Shown here in pieces: positions 1 to 5,668 of a stretch of DNA of 5,668 bases. Each line of letters opens with the position of its first letter. The first letter of the stretch is position 1. Made by a program: the position numbers and the translations under genes. This DNA comes from Elusimicrobiales bacterium (GTDB lineage Bacteria > Elusimicrobiota > Elusimicrobia > Elusimicrobiales > Elusimicrobiaceae). The notes beneath the pieces are model-generated. The model was not told where the DNA came from, ran no database searches, and saw only the letters and a program-made list of their open reading frames with translations. The stretch is taken from NCBI GenBank assembly GCA_030540535.1, contig JAUNWB010000084.1:1-5668 (forward strand), in the 5' to 3' direction.

Positions 1-141
1 AAATCCTTCGCCCTGCCATTGAAATACGCACCATATCGCCGCCAGCACGCACAAAACCCGCCAAAAATTCCATTTAAAAAACAGGAAACTCTGGCGGTGC
101 GGATCCAGCCGGGAAATAATTTCTTGAATAAATTGAATCAT
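1..141 (-). CDS. Partial gene: N-terminus of an unidentified, probably membrane-anchored protein
   Basis: An open frame begins with ATG at 141-139 and continues without a stop through position 1, giving 47 visible residues; the rest lies beyond the left edge. Its ATG overlaps the TGA stop of the SIS-domain gene (140-138) in an ATGA arrangement, the usual sign of translational coupling in an operon. No clear Shine-Dalgarno precedes it, which fits coupling by reinitiation. The first 24 residues are mixed and partly amphipathic (starting MIQFIQEIISRL, then DPHRQ). Residues about 25-42 (WNFWRVLCVLAAIWCVFQW) form one hydrophobic segment with Arg at its start, fitting a signal anchor with the bulk of the protein outside. 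I do not recognise the family. It is real coding sequence in my view because of the overlap and the uninterrupted frame, but 47 codons is short evidence and no function can be assigned. Confidence 0.62.
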   Translation of the reverse strand, partial: MIQFIQEIISRLDPHRQSFLFFKWNFWRVLCVLAAIWCVFQWQGEGF

Positions 142-875
142 CTTAAGTATTTAATGCGTCCGTGATATTTCTTTTCCAGCCGGGTGTTGTGTTCGTCCCC
201 GCCCGCGTTGCTGCTTTTGTAAACGGGCAGTTCAAGCCCTTTTTCCGCCAGTATTTCCGCCGCGCGCACAAGCACCGCGTGGAACAAGCAGGAAGATACG
301 ACGGACGACACCGGCCCCGTCTGTACGCCGGCCGTTTCTAAGGCGGTTTCGTTGGCGCTGCAGCAGTTATCGAGCGTTAAGTCTGCCGCGTCTTTTAACA
401 ACAGGCCGCTGGAGTGGCGGGATTTGCTTTGCGTGTGCGCTCCCGCGGCGGTAACGGCTACCGTTTTTACCCCTTGCTTTTGGGCGTATAAAACGGCGTC
501 CACACCCGCCGGGTTCCGGCCGGAATTGGAAAAAACAAACAGAATGTCCTGCGGGTTCAGTTCGTGGCGCGCCAGGACGGCGTTTGCGTAACCTTCCAAC
601 CGTTCGAAAGCGGTTCCGGCCAAGGCGCCGCATTGGAACATCAGTCCCGGGTCCAGAATTGCGTTGACGGCAGCAAAACAGCCGCTTCGGTGGAATGGCT
701 CCAGGGCCGCGCTTGCGCTGTGGCCGCAGCCAAACGTATGAATGACGCCGCCTTTTTCAAGCGTGTCTGCCGTCAGCCGGGCGGCCGTTTCCATCCGGGC
801 GGATTGGGTTTTCTCGATTTTGGACAGTACGTCCGCCACTGCGGAGAAATAAGCGTTTTTAAAGGTATAGGGCAT
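138..875 (-). CDS. SIS-domain phosphosugar-binding protein, UPF0309/COG4821 family
   Basis: A 245-residue cytosolic protein with one SIS (sugar isomerase) domain, the fold used by phosphosugar isomerases and phosphosugar-sensing regulators. Family hallmarks are visible in order: the N-terminal helix with KIEKTQ (about 19-24), GGVIHTFGCGHS (42-53), the NAILDPGLM segment (71-79), ERLEGYA (91-97), the phosphate-binding loop SNSGRN (116-121), SRHSSG (152-157), DNC (169-171), and a C-terminal block with SSNAGGDEHN (221-230) ending near RIKYL. These match the UPF0309 group closely and the length is typical. I chose ATG 875-873 because it gives the family length and N-terminus; an in-frame ATG at 932 would add 19 residues, abut the opposite gene's ATG and place the likely -10 box inside the gene. 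No Shine-Dalgarno fits the 875 start; a TATAAT lies six bases upstream, suggesting a leaderless mRNA. The gene is translationally linked to the partial gene after it. The substrate is unknown; isomerase activity is inferred from the fold only. Confidence 0.9.
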   Translation of the reverse strand: MPYTFKNAYFSAVADVLSKIEKTQSARMETAARLTADTLEKGGVIHTFGCGHSASAALEPFHRSGCFAAVNAILDPGLMFQCGALAGTAFERLEGYANAVLARHELNPQDILFVFSNSGRNPAGVDAVLYAQKQGVKTVAVTAAGAHTQSKSRHSSGLLLKDAADLTLDNCCSANETALETAGVQTGPVSSVVSSCLFHAVLVRAAEILAEKGLELPVYKSSNAGGDEHNTRLEKKYHGRIKYLR

Positions 876-881
876 AAATTT

Positions 882-887
882 ATTATA
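882..887 (-). promoter_or_regulatory. -10 box (TATAAT) of the SIS-domain gene, leaderless type
   Basis: On the minus strand a perfect TATAAT ends six bases before the ATG at 875. At normal spacing transcription would begin at or next to the A of the start codon, giving a leaderless mRNA. There is no convincing -35 hexamer about 17 bases upstream (the bases there read CCGTAC) and no usable Shine-Dalgarno; an AGGG is too distant, 12 bases from the ATG. The hexamer is seen directly; its use as a promoter is inference. Confidence 0.5.
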
Positions 888-901
888 CCCTAATTGGGCG
901 C

Positions 902-911
902 GCCGTACGGC
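902..911. promoter_or_regulatory. Palindrome between the divergent promoters, possible operator
   Basis: GCCGTACGGC is a perfect 10-base palindrome, overlapping a second, 8-base one (GGCGCGCC, 897-904). It lies between the two -10-like hexamers, where the -35 region of either promoter would be, and neither promoter has a recognisable -35 sequence. A dimeric regulator bound here could control both genes. This is inference from position and symmetry only; GC-rich palindromes of this size also arise by chance. Confidence 0.25.
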
Positions 912-920
912 CGGATTTTG

Positions 921-926
921 TAGAAT
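921..926 (+). promoter_or_regulatory. -10 box (TAGAAT) of the phospholipase D-like gene, leaderless type
   Basis: TAGAAT ends six bases before the ATG at 933, the same spacing as the TATAAT of the divergent gene. The start codon is well fixed because a signal peptide begins there at once, so the transcript would start at or very near the ATG. No Shine-Dalgarno and no clear -35 hexamer are visible. The hexamer matches consensus at five of six bases; promoter function is inference. Confidence 0.45.
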
Positions 927-932
927 ACCCAT

Positions 933-2939
933 ATGAAGATTTTTCGTTTATTTCTGTTGCTTTTAGCGGCGGCGGGGCTGGCCGCCTGTTCCCATTCCAC
1001 GCGTAAGACGGATATGCTCCGCAGTGTGGCTACCCACCGGGCGGACCCGGCGGCGGCGTTTGTTTCCGGCGGGAAACTGTTTATCCGCTACGCCTGGGAA
1101 AATGAACCGTTTTATTTTACGGCGGATTTAAAAGAAACCGGGATGGATGAAGCGTTATTATCACTCCGCGGCGTAAAAAAAGGGGACGCGTTCCCGGATA
1201 AACAGCCGGTGGCCATTGTCGGCCGGGAGTGGGGGGAAGTAATCAAGCAGACGCTCCTCCCGCTGGTGCCGGAACATGAAAACCAGGGTCTGATTATCTT
1301 TTTAAACACGCAGGAAACCATGCTCTTGCGCCGGGCGGACGGATCGGCGGACTTGATTTTGCTTAAAGACGCGCCGGGCGAAGTAGCAATCGTCGGTAAA
1401 TTGGACGCGGCGCAATTTGCCCGCCTGGCTTATGAACAGCTTAAAAAAATGACGGCGGCTTCCGGCACGTCTTACACGCGGTTTTTACTGCGGCTGGACA
1501 ATGTTCCCATGTCCCCTTACGTGTATGTGGATACGCAGAACGATTTGGGCGTGCGGCTTGTATTGCCGGATTATTATGAAGTAAAAAAAGAGATGACCTC
1601 GCTGGGGTTTTCCGCTTCGTTTATTTATTCCTTTTTTATCAAAAGCCACTTGTGGGGTGCGGTAAAAGCGCCGTTTACCACATCGCACCGGTTGTTTGCG
1701 GCGGGGACTTCCAGCGTGTATACGATGTTCCCTCCGCACGTGGGCGATTTGGACGAAGTGCCTCCTCTTAATTTGTCGGGCGAAGAAATGGATTTGACCG
1801 ATTTTAATAAATGGCTCGATAAACATATCAGCAAACAAAATTACAAAGCAAGCGTAACGCTTTTAATTGACGGGCAGGAGTTCTTCCCGCATTTTATGCT
1901 GGCCATGCAGCGCGCGCAGGAGAGCATTTTTACAAGCGTGTATATTTTTATGGCGGACCCGTACGGCTTGTCTATCGCCGACGTGATGAAAAAACGCGCC
2001 GCCGAAGGGATTGACGTGCGCGTAGTGGTGGACGAACTCAACACCGTGCTTAATTCGGGCAAGAACCCGGAATTAAAACCGGCGGAAGATTTTGTAATGC
2101 CTAAATATATTACGTCGTATATCCGCAAAAAATCCCGTGCCAAAGCGCGCACGCATTTAAACCCGTGGAGTACGTTTGACCACAGCAAAGTGTATATTAT
2201 CGACCGCAAACTGGCCTACACGGGCGGGATGAACATCGGCGAAGAGTACCGCTACACGTGGCACGATATGATGGTGGCGCTGGAAGGGCCCGTGGTCGGG
2301 CGGCTGGTAAAGAACTTTTATCAGAATTGGTCGTTCACCGGGTGGGGCGGCGACTGGGCCGCCGGATACCGCAAGCTGTTCAGCAAAAAACAGCGTGAAG
2401 TAAACCGCGCCGCGTCCGGCATGATTGACGTGCGGCTGATGTACACCAAACCCAACGATTCCGAAATTTTTGACGCCCAGCGCGAAGCCATCCGCCGCGC
2501 CAAAAAACGCATTTATATCGAAAACGCGTATTTTTCCGACGACCGCATCGTGAAAGAGTTAATCGCCGCGCGCGGCCGCGGGGTGGACGTTCGCGTGATT
2601 CTGCCCGGCAAAAACGACGTGGGCATTATGGATAAAAACAACCGTTTTATGGCCAACAAACTGTTTAAAAACGGCGTGCGCGTGTATTTTTATAACGGGA
2701 TGAGCCATGTCAAAGCCGCCGTGTATGACGGCTGGGCGGTGGTGGGCTCGGCCAATTTCGACAAAATGAGCCTGTACGTTAACAAAGAAATGAGCCTGGG
2801 TATTTCCGACCCGGCATTTGTGGATGAGCTGACGGAGCGGCTGTTTGAAAAGGATTTCGAGAACTCCGAGGAAATGACGGAGCCCATGGAACTGGCCTGG
2901 ACGTACTTTTTAATTAACGGACTGACCAACCAATTATAA
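933..2939 (+). CDS. Lipoprotein of the phospholipase D / cardiolipin synthase superfamily with two HKD motifs
   Basis: This 668-residue protein is exported and lipid-anchored. Residues 1-18 form a signal peptide (KIFR, then a Leu/Ala core) ending in lipobox LAAC, with Cys19 as the lipidated residue and Ser at +2, which in a Gram-negative cell favours the outer membrane. Two PLD catalytic domains follow. The first (about 306-470) carries H417-x-K419-x4-D424 with GGMNIG (431-436) and the cardiolipin-synthase-like WHDMMVALEGPVV block (443-455). The second (about 498-640) carries H592-x-K594-x4-D599 with GSANFD (605-610). Both motifs are intact, so an active two-HKD phosphatidyltransferase or phospholipase is expected, with phospholipids the likely substrate; the exact reaction cannot be told. 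There is no N-terminal membrane-helix pair as in classical cardiolipin synthase. Residues 20 to about 300 match no domain I know. The start is secure because the signal peptide begins there. The gene stands alone, divergent from the SIS gene, with its own terminator. Confidence 0.9.
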   Translation: MKIFRLFLLLLAAAGLAACSHSTRKTDMLRSVATHRADPAAAFVSGGKLFIRYAWENEPFYFTADLKETGMDEALLSLRGVKKGDAFPDKQPVAIVGREWGEVIKQTLLPLVPEHENQGLIIFLNTQETMLLRRADGSADLILLKDAPGEVAIVGKLDAAQFARLAYEQLKKMTAASGTSYTRFLLRLDNVPMSPYVYVDTQNDLGVRLVLPDYYEVKKEMTSLGFSASFIYSFFIKSHLWGAVKAPFTTSHRLFAAGTSSVYTMFPPHVGDLDEVPPLNLSGEEMDLTDFNKWLDKHISKQNYKASVTLLIDGQEFFPHFMLAMQRAQESIFTSVYIFMADPYGLSIADVMKKRAAEGIDVRVVVDELNTVLNSGKNPELKPAEDFVMPKYITSYIRKKSRAKARTHLNPWSTFDHSKVYIIDRKLAYTGGMNIGEEYRYTWHDMMVALEGPVVGRLVKNFYQNWSFTGWGGDWAAGYRKLFSKKQREVNRAASGMIDVRLMYTKPNDSEIFDAQREAIRRAKKRIYIENAYFSDDRIVKELIAARGRGVDVRVILPGKNDVGIMDKNNRFMANKLFKNGVRVYFYNGMSHVKAAVYDGWAVVGSANFDKMSLYVNKEMSLGISDPAFVDELTERLFEKDFENSEEMTEPMELAWTYFLINGLTNQL

Positions 2940-2956
2940 ATGCGGAAATTTTTGGA

Positions 2957-2988
2957 ACCCGGGCACGAACAGCGGCCCGGGTCTTTTT
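2957..2988 (+). terminator. Rho-independent terminator of the phospholipase D-like gene
   Basis: An 8-base-pair stem, ACCCGGGC (2957-2964) with GCCCGGGT (2975-2982), encloses a 10-base loop. One C and then five T (2984-2988) follow. It begins 17 bases after the stop codon. On the other strand the hairpin is not followed by a T-run, so it acts in one direction only. Confidence 0.88.
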
Positions 2989-2991
2989 ATG

Positions 2992-3020
2992 AAAAAGAAC
3001 CCCCGGCGGGGCCGGGGGCT
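2992..3020 (-). terminator. Rho-independent terminator of the ktrB-rimO unit
   Basis: Read on the minus strand, CCCCCGGC pairs with GCCGGGGG (arms at 3018-3011 and 3007-3000 in plus coordinates) around a 3-base loop. The stem is extended by a G-U and an A-T pair and followed by TTC and five T (2996-2992). It lies 15 bases after the rimO stop codon. The T-run is three bases away from that of the convergent terminator. Confidence 0.88.
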
Positions 3021-3034
3021 GTGTTACTTCTAAA

Positions 3035-4321
3035 TTATTCTTCCAGCGGTTCCAGTTCGCGTTCGTAACCTTCCGCCGCCACCACGCGGGCTTTGAAAAT
3101 ACTTCCCGTTTCCACCGGTTTTGTAAACGTTACTTTGCCGTCGATATCCGGCGCGTCTTTGTAGGTGCGGCCGAAATCGGGTCCGTCGGCAATCGCTTCT
3201 AAGGTGGTGCCGAGCAACCGTTTGTTGATACGGTCGATGACGCGGCTTTGCGTTTCCACGAGGGCCGCGGAACGTTCCGCTTTTACTTCCTGCGCGATTT
3301 GTTCCATATCATAGGCGGCGGTGCCGGGTTCGCGGAAGTATTCAAATACGCCCATGTTGTCAAACTCGTATTCCTGAATGAATTTTTGAAGTTCCTTAAA
3401 ATCCGCTTCCGTTTCGCCGGGGAAGCCGACGATAAAATTCGTGCGTAAGGAAATGTCCGGCACTTCGGTTTTGAGCATGTCCAGCGTAGCGCGGATTTGC
3501 GCCGCGTCACAATGGCGGTTCATGCGTTTTAACACCGGGTCGGCGATGTGCTGGAGGGGAATGTCGATATAATGGAAAATTTTGTCCGTCCCCGCCATCA
3601 GCCGCGCGAGTTCTTTGGTGACGCGGTGCGGGTAGCCGTACATAATGCGAAGTCGCCCCAAACCGTCGATTTTGAGCAGTTTCTCCAAGAGTTCCACCAG
3701 CTGCGGCTTGCCGTACAAATCCATGCCGTAAGACGTGGTATCCTGCGCAATAAGCGAAATTTCTTTCACGCCGTTTTGCGTCATCAGTTCGGCTTCGCGC
3801 AGTACGTCTTCCATCGGTTTGGAGCGGTACACGCCGCGGATGAACGGAATCGTGCAATAAGCGCAGCGGTTGTTGCACCCGTCCGCCACTTTCAGATAGG
3901 CGGTGTGCGGGGCGGTTAAACTCATTTTATATTCCGGCAGATAAAGGGATTTCGGCAAAGGCTCCAAAATAACGCCTTGTTGGGTGAGGGTTTCTTCGAT
4001 GGTTTCCTGCGCGGAAATGGAAAACAGCGTGTCAATTTCCGGAAATTCTTTAGCCACAGCTTCTTTAAAACGTTCGACCAGGCACCCCGTCACGGCTACT
4101 TTTTTGACGACGCCCGCCTTTTTTTGCGCTAACGCCCAGCGGATTTCTTCTTTGGCTTCCTGCACGGCGGAGTCGATAAACCCGCAGGTATTAACGATGA
4201 TTTCGTCCGCTTCTTCGGGGTTAAAAACCATCTCGTGGCCGTTGGCCAGGAGGCGTGCGGAAAATTCCTCGCTGTTGGTTAAGTTTTTGGGGCATCCCAG
4301 GCTGATTAAGTAAAATTTCAT
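3035..4321 (-). CDS. rimO: Ribosomal protein uS12 methylthiotransferase RimO (radical SAM)
   Basis: RimO adds a methylthio group to the conserved aspartate of ribosomal protein uS12 (Asp88/89 in E. coli numbering) using S-adenosylmethionine and two [4Fe-4S] clusters. The 428-residue protein has the complete family layout. The N-terminal MTTase domain has cluster ligands C10 (SLGCPKN), C46 (NTCGFID) and C80 (VTGCLVE). The radical SAM domain has C149-x3-C153-x2-C156 in DGCNNRCAYCTIP, with downstream QDTTSYG (193-199), IDIPLQH (252-258) and FIVGFPGE (296-303). A C-terminal TRAM domain spans about 363-426. RimO rather than the tRNA enzyme MiaB is indicated by the EPGTAAYDM block (331-339) and GRTYKDAPDIDG (384-395), which are RimO hallmarks. 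The ATG at 4321 begins directly with the expected KFYLISLGC and has a good Shine-Dalgarno. It follows the K+ channel gene after eight bases and is last in the unit, ahead of a terminator. No defects are seen. Confidence 0.96.
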   Translation of the reverse strand: MKFYLISLGCPKNLTNSEEFSARLLANGHEMVFNPEEADEIIVNTCGFIDSAVQEAKEEIRWALAQKKAGVVKKVAVTGCLVERFKEAVAKEFPEIDTLFSISAQETIEETLTQQGVILEPLPKSLYLPEYKMSLTAPHTAYLKVADGCNNRCAYCTIPFIRGVYRSKPMEDVLREAELMTQNGVKEISLIAQDTTSYGMDLYGKPQLVELLEKLLKIDGLGRLRIMYGYPHRVTKELARLMAGTDKIFHYIDIPLQHIADPVLKRMNRHCDAAQIRATLDMLKTEVPDISLRTNFIVGFPGETEADFKELQKFIQEYEFDNMGVFEYFREPGTAAYDMEQIAQEVKAERSAALVETQSRVIDRINKRLLGTTLEAIADGPDFGRTYKDAPDIDGKVTFTKPVETGSIFKARVVAAEGYERELEPLEE

Positions 4322-4332
4322 AAGTTCCTCTA
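4322..4332 (-). promoter_or_regulatory. rimO ribosome binding site overlapping the ktrB stop codon
   Basis: On the minus strand the bases before the rimO ATG read TAGAGGAACTT. The TAG stop of the channel gene (4332-4330) supplies the G of the GAGG Shine-Dalgarno (4330-4327), which sits five bases before the ATG. Ribosomes ending the channel gene therefore cover the rimO initiation site, which points to coupled translation. It also contrasts with the absence of Shine-Dalgarno sequences at the two divergent gene starts near 900. Confidence 0.8.
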
Positions 4333-5668
4333 TACCGCCACGTCTTCGGTTTTAACGGGCTTGTCGTCTTCGTCATCGTCGTCTTTGTCATGCGCCAAAA
4401 GGGCCATGCCAAACGTTACAACACCGATGCGTCCCACAATCATCGTGGCGATGATGATTAGTTTGCCCAGTGCGGATAACTGGGACGTAATCCCCGTAGA
4501 AAGCCCCGCCGTACCCAGCGCGGCGGAAGATTCAAACACGAGGCCGATAAACGGCAAGTCTTCCGTCCAGGTCAGCAAAAATACACTGACAAACAAAAAG
4601 AATGCGTATACCAAAAACATGGAGGTGGCCGCATACAAACGCAATAGCGGCAGGCGGCGGCCCAAAAATTCCACGCGCGTGTTCAAACGCAGGCGGTTGT
4701 ACATAATGGCGAGCATACTGCAAAAAGTGGTGGTTTTCATACCGCCCGCCGTGCCGGAGGGGGAACCGCCTATGTTCATTAACAGAACTAAAATAAGCAG
4801 CGAACACGAGGATAATCCACCCACGTTGACGGTATTAAAACCCGCCGTCGTCATCGCGCAGACGGACTGGAAGAACGCTTCCAAAAGCGTAATGCCCGGT
4901 GTGGTTACAAACAGCGTAAACGTACCGAAAGATACCATACCGGCCGTGGCGATGACGATAATTTTGGTAGTAAACGAGATTTGTTTGGTTTTGCGGCGGA
5001 TAAAATTAAATACGTCCGTTACCACGATAAAACCCATCGCGCCGGAAAGCGCCAAACAGGAAATGACGATGTTCATCGTCTTGCTGTCGGCAAAGTTTTC
5101 CAGACTGTTGGGCCACAGCGAAAAACCCGCTGTACAAAATGCCGACACGCTATGGAATATGCCGTACCAGGCGGCGTCGAACATACCGAAATCGTGATGG
5201 CGGAAATAGTTGAACAAAAATACCGCACCAATCAGCTCCGCAATCACGGTAAACCCGACGGCGGCCCATAAAAAGTCCGGCAGTTTGAGCGTTTTGGGTA
5301 AAGACACTTCGGCATTTAAATTTTCCTGCTGGTATTTGCGCAGGCGGTGCCGCTCTGAAAATGATAAATAGACGAACGAGGAGAACGTCATGTACCCCAC
5401 CCCGCCGATTTGGATGAGGATAAGAACCACCAGTTTGCCCAAAAAAGTGTAGGAATCGGCGAAATTGACGCTGTTAAGCCCGGTGGTGGAAACGGCCGCG
5501 GCGGAGGTGAACAGGTTATCCAGCAGGGATACGTCCGTCGTGTTCATAAACGGCAAGGAAAGAGCAATCCACCCCAAAAACGTATAAGCCAAAATGGTCT
5601 GCGCGATGTTTTGGTGCGGCGTCAAATGCACCAAAAACAGCGTATATTTTTTAAAGGAAATTTTAATA
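4330..5668 (-). CDS. ktrB: TrkH/KtrB-family K+ transporter pore subunit, 5' end beyond the window
   Basis: This is the membrane pore protein of a Ktr/Trk potassium uptake system, which normally works with a cytosolic nucleotide-binding KtrA/TrkA ring. Counting from the codon at 5634, four M1-pore-M2 repeats are visible, each with its filter: STTGLN (49-54), CTAGFS (167-172), TTAGFN (262-267) and GTAGLS (374-379). The third repeat's broken M2 helix shows the gating loop GGSPSGTAGGMKTTTF (289-304), and the last has the conserved Arg in GRIGVVTFG (400-408). Length and the absence of extra N-terminal helices favour KtrB over long TrkH proteins. The frame stays open upstream of 5634 to the edge, adding 11 residues (IKISFKKYTLF); the codon at 5634 is TTG without a Shine-Dalgarno, so the true start is probably outside the window. 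The C-terminus is odd: after the last helix comes an acidic tail (DKDDDDEDD, then KPVKTEDVAV) in place of the family's usual YPE-type ending. No KtrA gene is visible; rimO follows. Confidence 0.92.
   Translation of the reverse strand, partial: IKISFKKYTLFLVHLTPHQNIAQTILAYTFLGWIALSLPFMNTTDVSLLDNLFTSAAAVSTTGLNSVNFADSYTFLGKLVVLILIQIGGVGYMTFSSFVYLSFSERHRLRKYQQENLNAEVSLPKTLKLPDFLWAAVGFTVIAELIGAVFLFNYFRHHDFGMFDAAWYGIFHSVSAFCTAGFSLWPNSLENFADSKTMNIVISCLALSGAMGFIVVTDVFNFIRRKTKQISFTTKIIVIATAGMVSFGTFTLFVTTPGITLLEAFFQSVCAMTTAGFNTVNVGGLSSCSLLILVLLMNIGGSPSGTAGGMKTTTFCSMLAIMYNRLRLNTRVEFLGRRLPLLRLYAATSMFLVYAFFLFVSVFLLTWTEDLPFIGLVFESSAALGTAGLSTGITSQLSALGKLIIIATMIVGRIGVVTFGMALLAHDKDDDDEDDKPVKTEDVAV
4363..4389. 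repeat. Low-complexity GTC-rich trinucleotide tract in the 3' end of ktrB
   Basis: Nine consecutive triplets, five of them exactly GTC and the rest close variants (TTC, ATC, TTT with GTC between), encode the acidic run DKDDDDEDD on the minus strand near the channel's C-terminus. Such a tract could change length by slippage in whole codons; whether it does cannot be seen from one sequence. Confidence 0.6.

Noticed and set aside
352..893. Plus- and minus-strand frames inside the SIS-domain gene (79, 88 and 109 residues)
   Set aside because: They lie entirely within a well-supported gene in other frames and show no family signature or start signal.
876..932. N-terminal extension of the SIS-domain protein to the ATG at 932
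   Set aside because: It would add 19 residues not expected in the UPF0309 family, make the two divergent start codons abut in CATATG (930-935), and put the TATAAT inside coding sequence. The ATG at 875 gives the typical family length.
3507..3919. Open frames of about 123 residues on both strands inside rimO
   Set aside because: They overlap the radical SAM core of rimO, and their Arg/His-rich translations look like frame shadows of a GC-rich gene.
4361..5197. 278-residue open frame on the plus strand opposite ktrB
   Set aside because: It is antisense to a clear membrane protein with all four filter motifs. Its translation is Ser/Thr/Pro/Val-rich with no recognisable domain, as expected for a shadow frame, and it has no Shine-Dalgarno or promoter of its own that I can support.
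5632..5634. TTG at 5634 as the true start of the K+ channel gene
   Set aside because: The frame is open upstream to the window edge, no Shine-Dalgarno precedes the TTG, and KtrB proteins usually have some residues before the LTPHQ-like segment. The gene is better treated as cut by the edge.
1..5668. CRISPR array, insertion sequence, tRNA/rRNA gene, prophage or defence system
   Set aside because: No spaced direct repeats, terminal inverted repeats, transposase or integrase motifs, or RNA-gene signatures were seen. The HKD protein is an exported lipoprotein with two HKD motifs, which does not fit a defence nuclease.

Overview
The window is ordinary bacterial chromosome with no mobile element, CRISPR array or RNA gene that I can see. 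It holds five protein-coding genes in three transcription units, two of them cut by the window edges. Base composition is mildly GC-rich. The host is a bacterium: a gene start carries a Shine-Dalgarno sequence, one protein has a lipobox signal peptide, and there is a RimO-type methylthiotransferase. The lipoprotein phospholipase D-like protein, with Ser rather than Asp after the lipid-bearing Cys, fits a Gram-negative envelope. A deep-branching, gut-type lineage such as Elusimicrobiota is a guess from general protein flavour only, and I cannot test it here.

Region 1 (1-932, minus strand): a SIS-domain phosphosugar-binding protein of the UPF0309/COG4821 family is followed, with an ATGA stop/start overlap, by the first 47 codons of an unidentified, probably membrane-anchored protein that runs off the left edge. 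The best start for the SIS gene is at 875, not the more distal ATG at 932.

Region 2 (876-932): a 57-base divergent spacer. Each side has a -10-like hexamer exactly six bases before an ATG and no usable ribosome binding site, so both genes look leaderless. A perfect 10-base palindrome lies between the two hexamers.

Region 3 (933-2939, plus strand): a 668-residue lipoprotein with two intact HKD phospholipase D motifs behind a long N-terminal region I do not recognise. A rho-independent terminator follows it.

Region 4 (3000-5668, minus strand): a KtrB/TrkH-type potassium channel subunit, whose 5' end lies beyond the right edge, is followed after eight bases by rimO. The channel gene's stop codon is built into the rimO Shine-Dalgarno. 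The unit ends at its own terminator, back to back with that of region 3.

I see no shared pathway across the units. They are sugar-phosphate metabolism, envelope phospholipid chemistry, K+ uptake and ribosomal protein modification. The points most worth a second look are the N-terminal region of the phospholipase D-like lipoprotein, the mirrored leaderless promoters, and the acidic C-terminus of the K+ channel.
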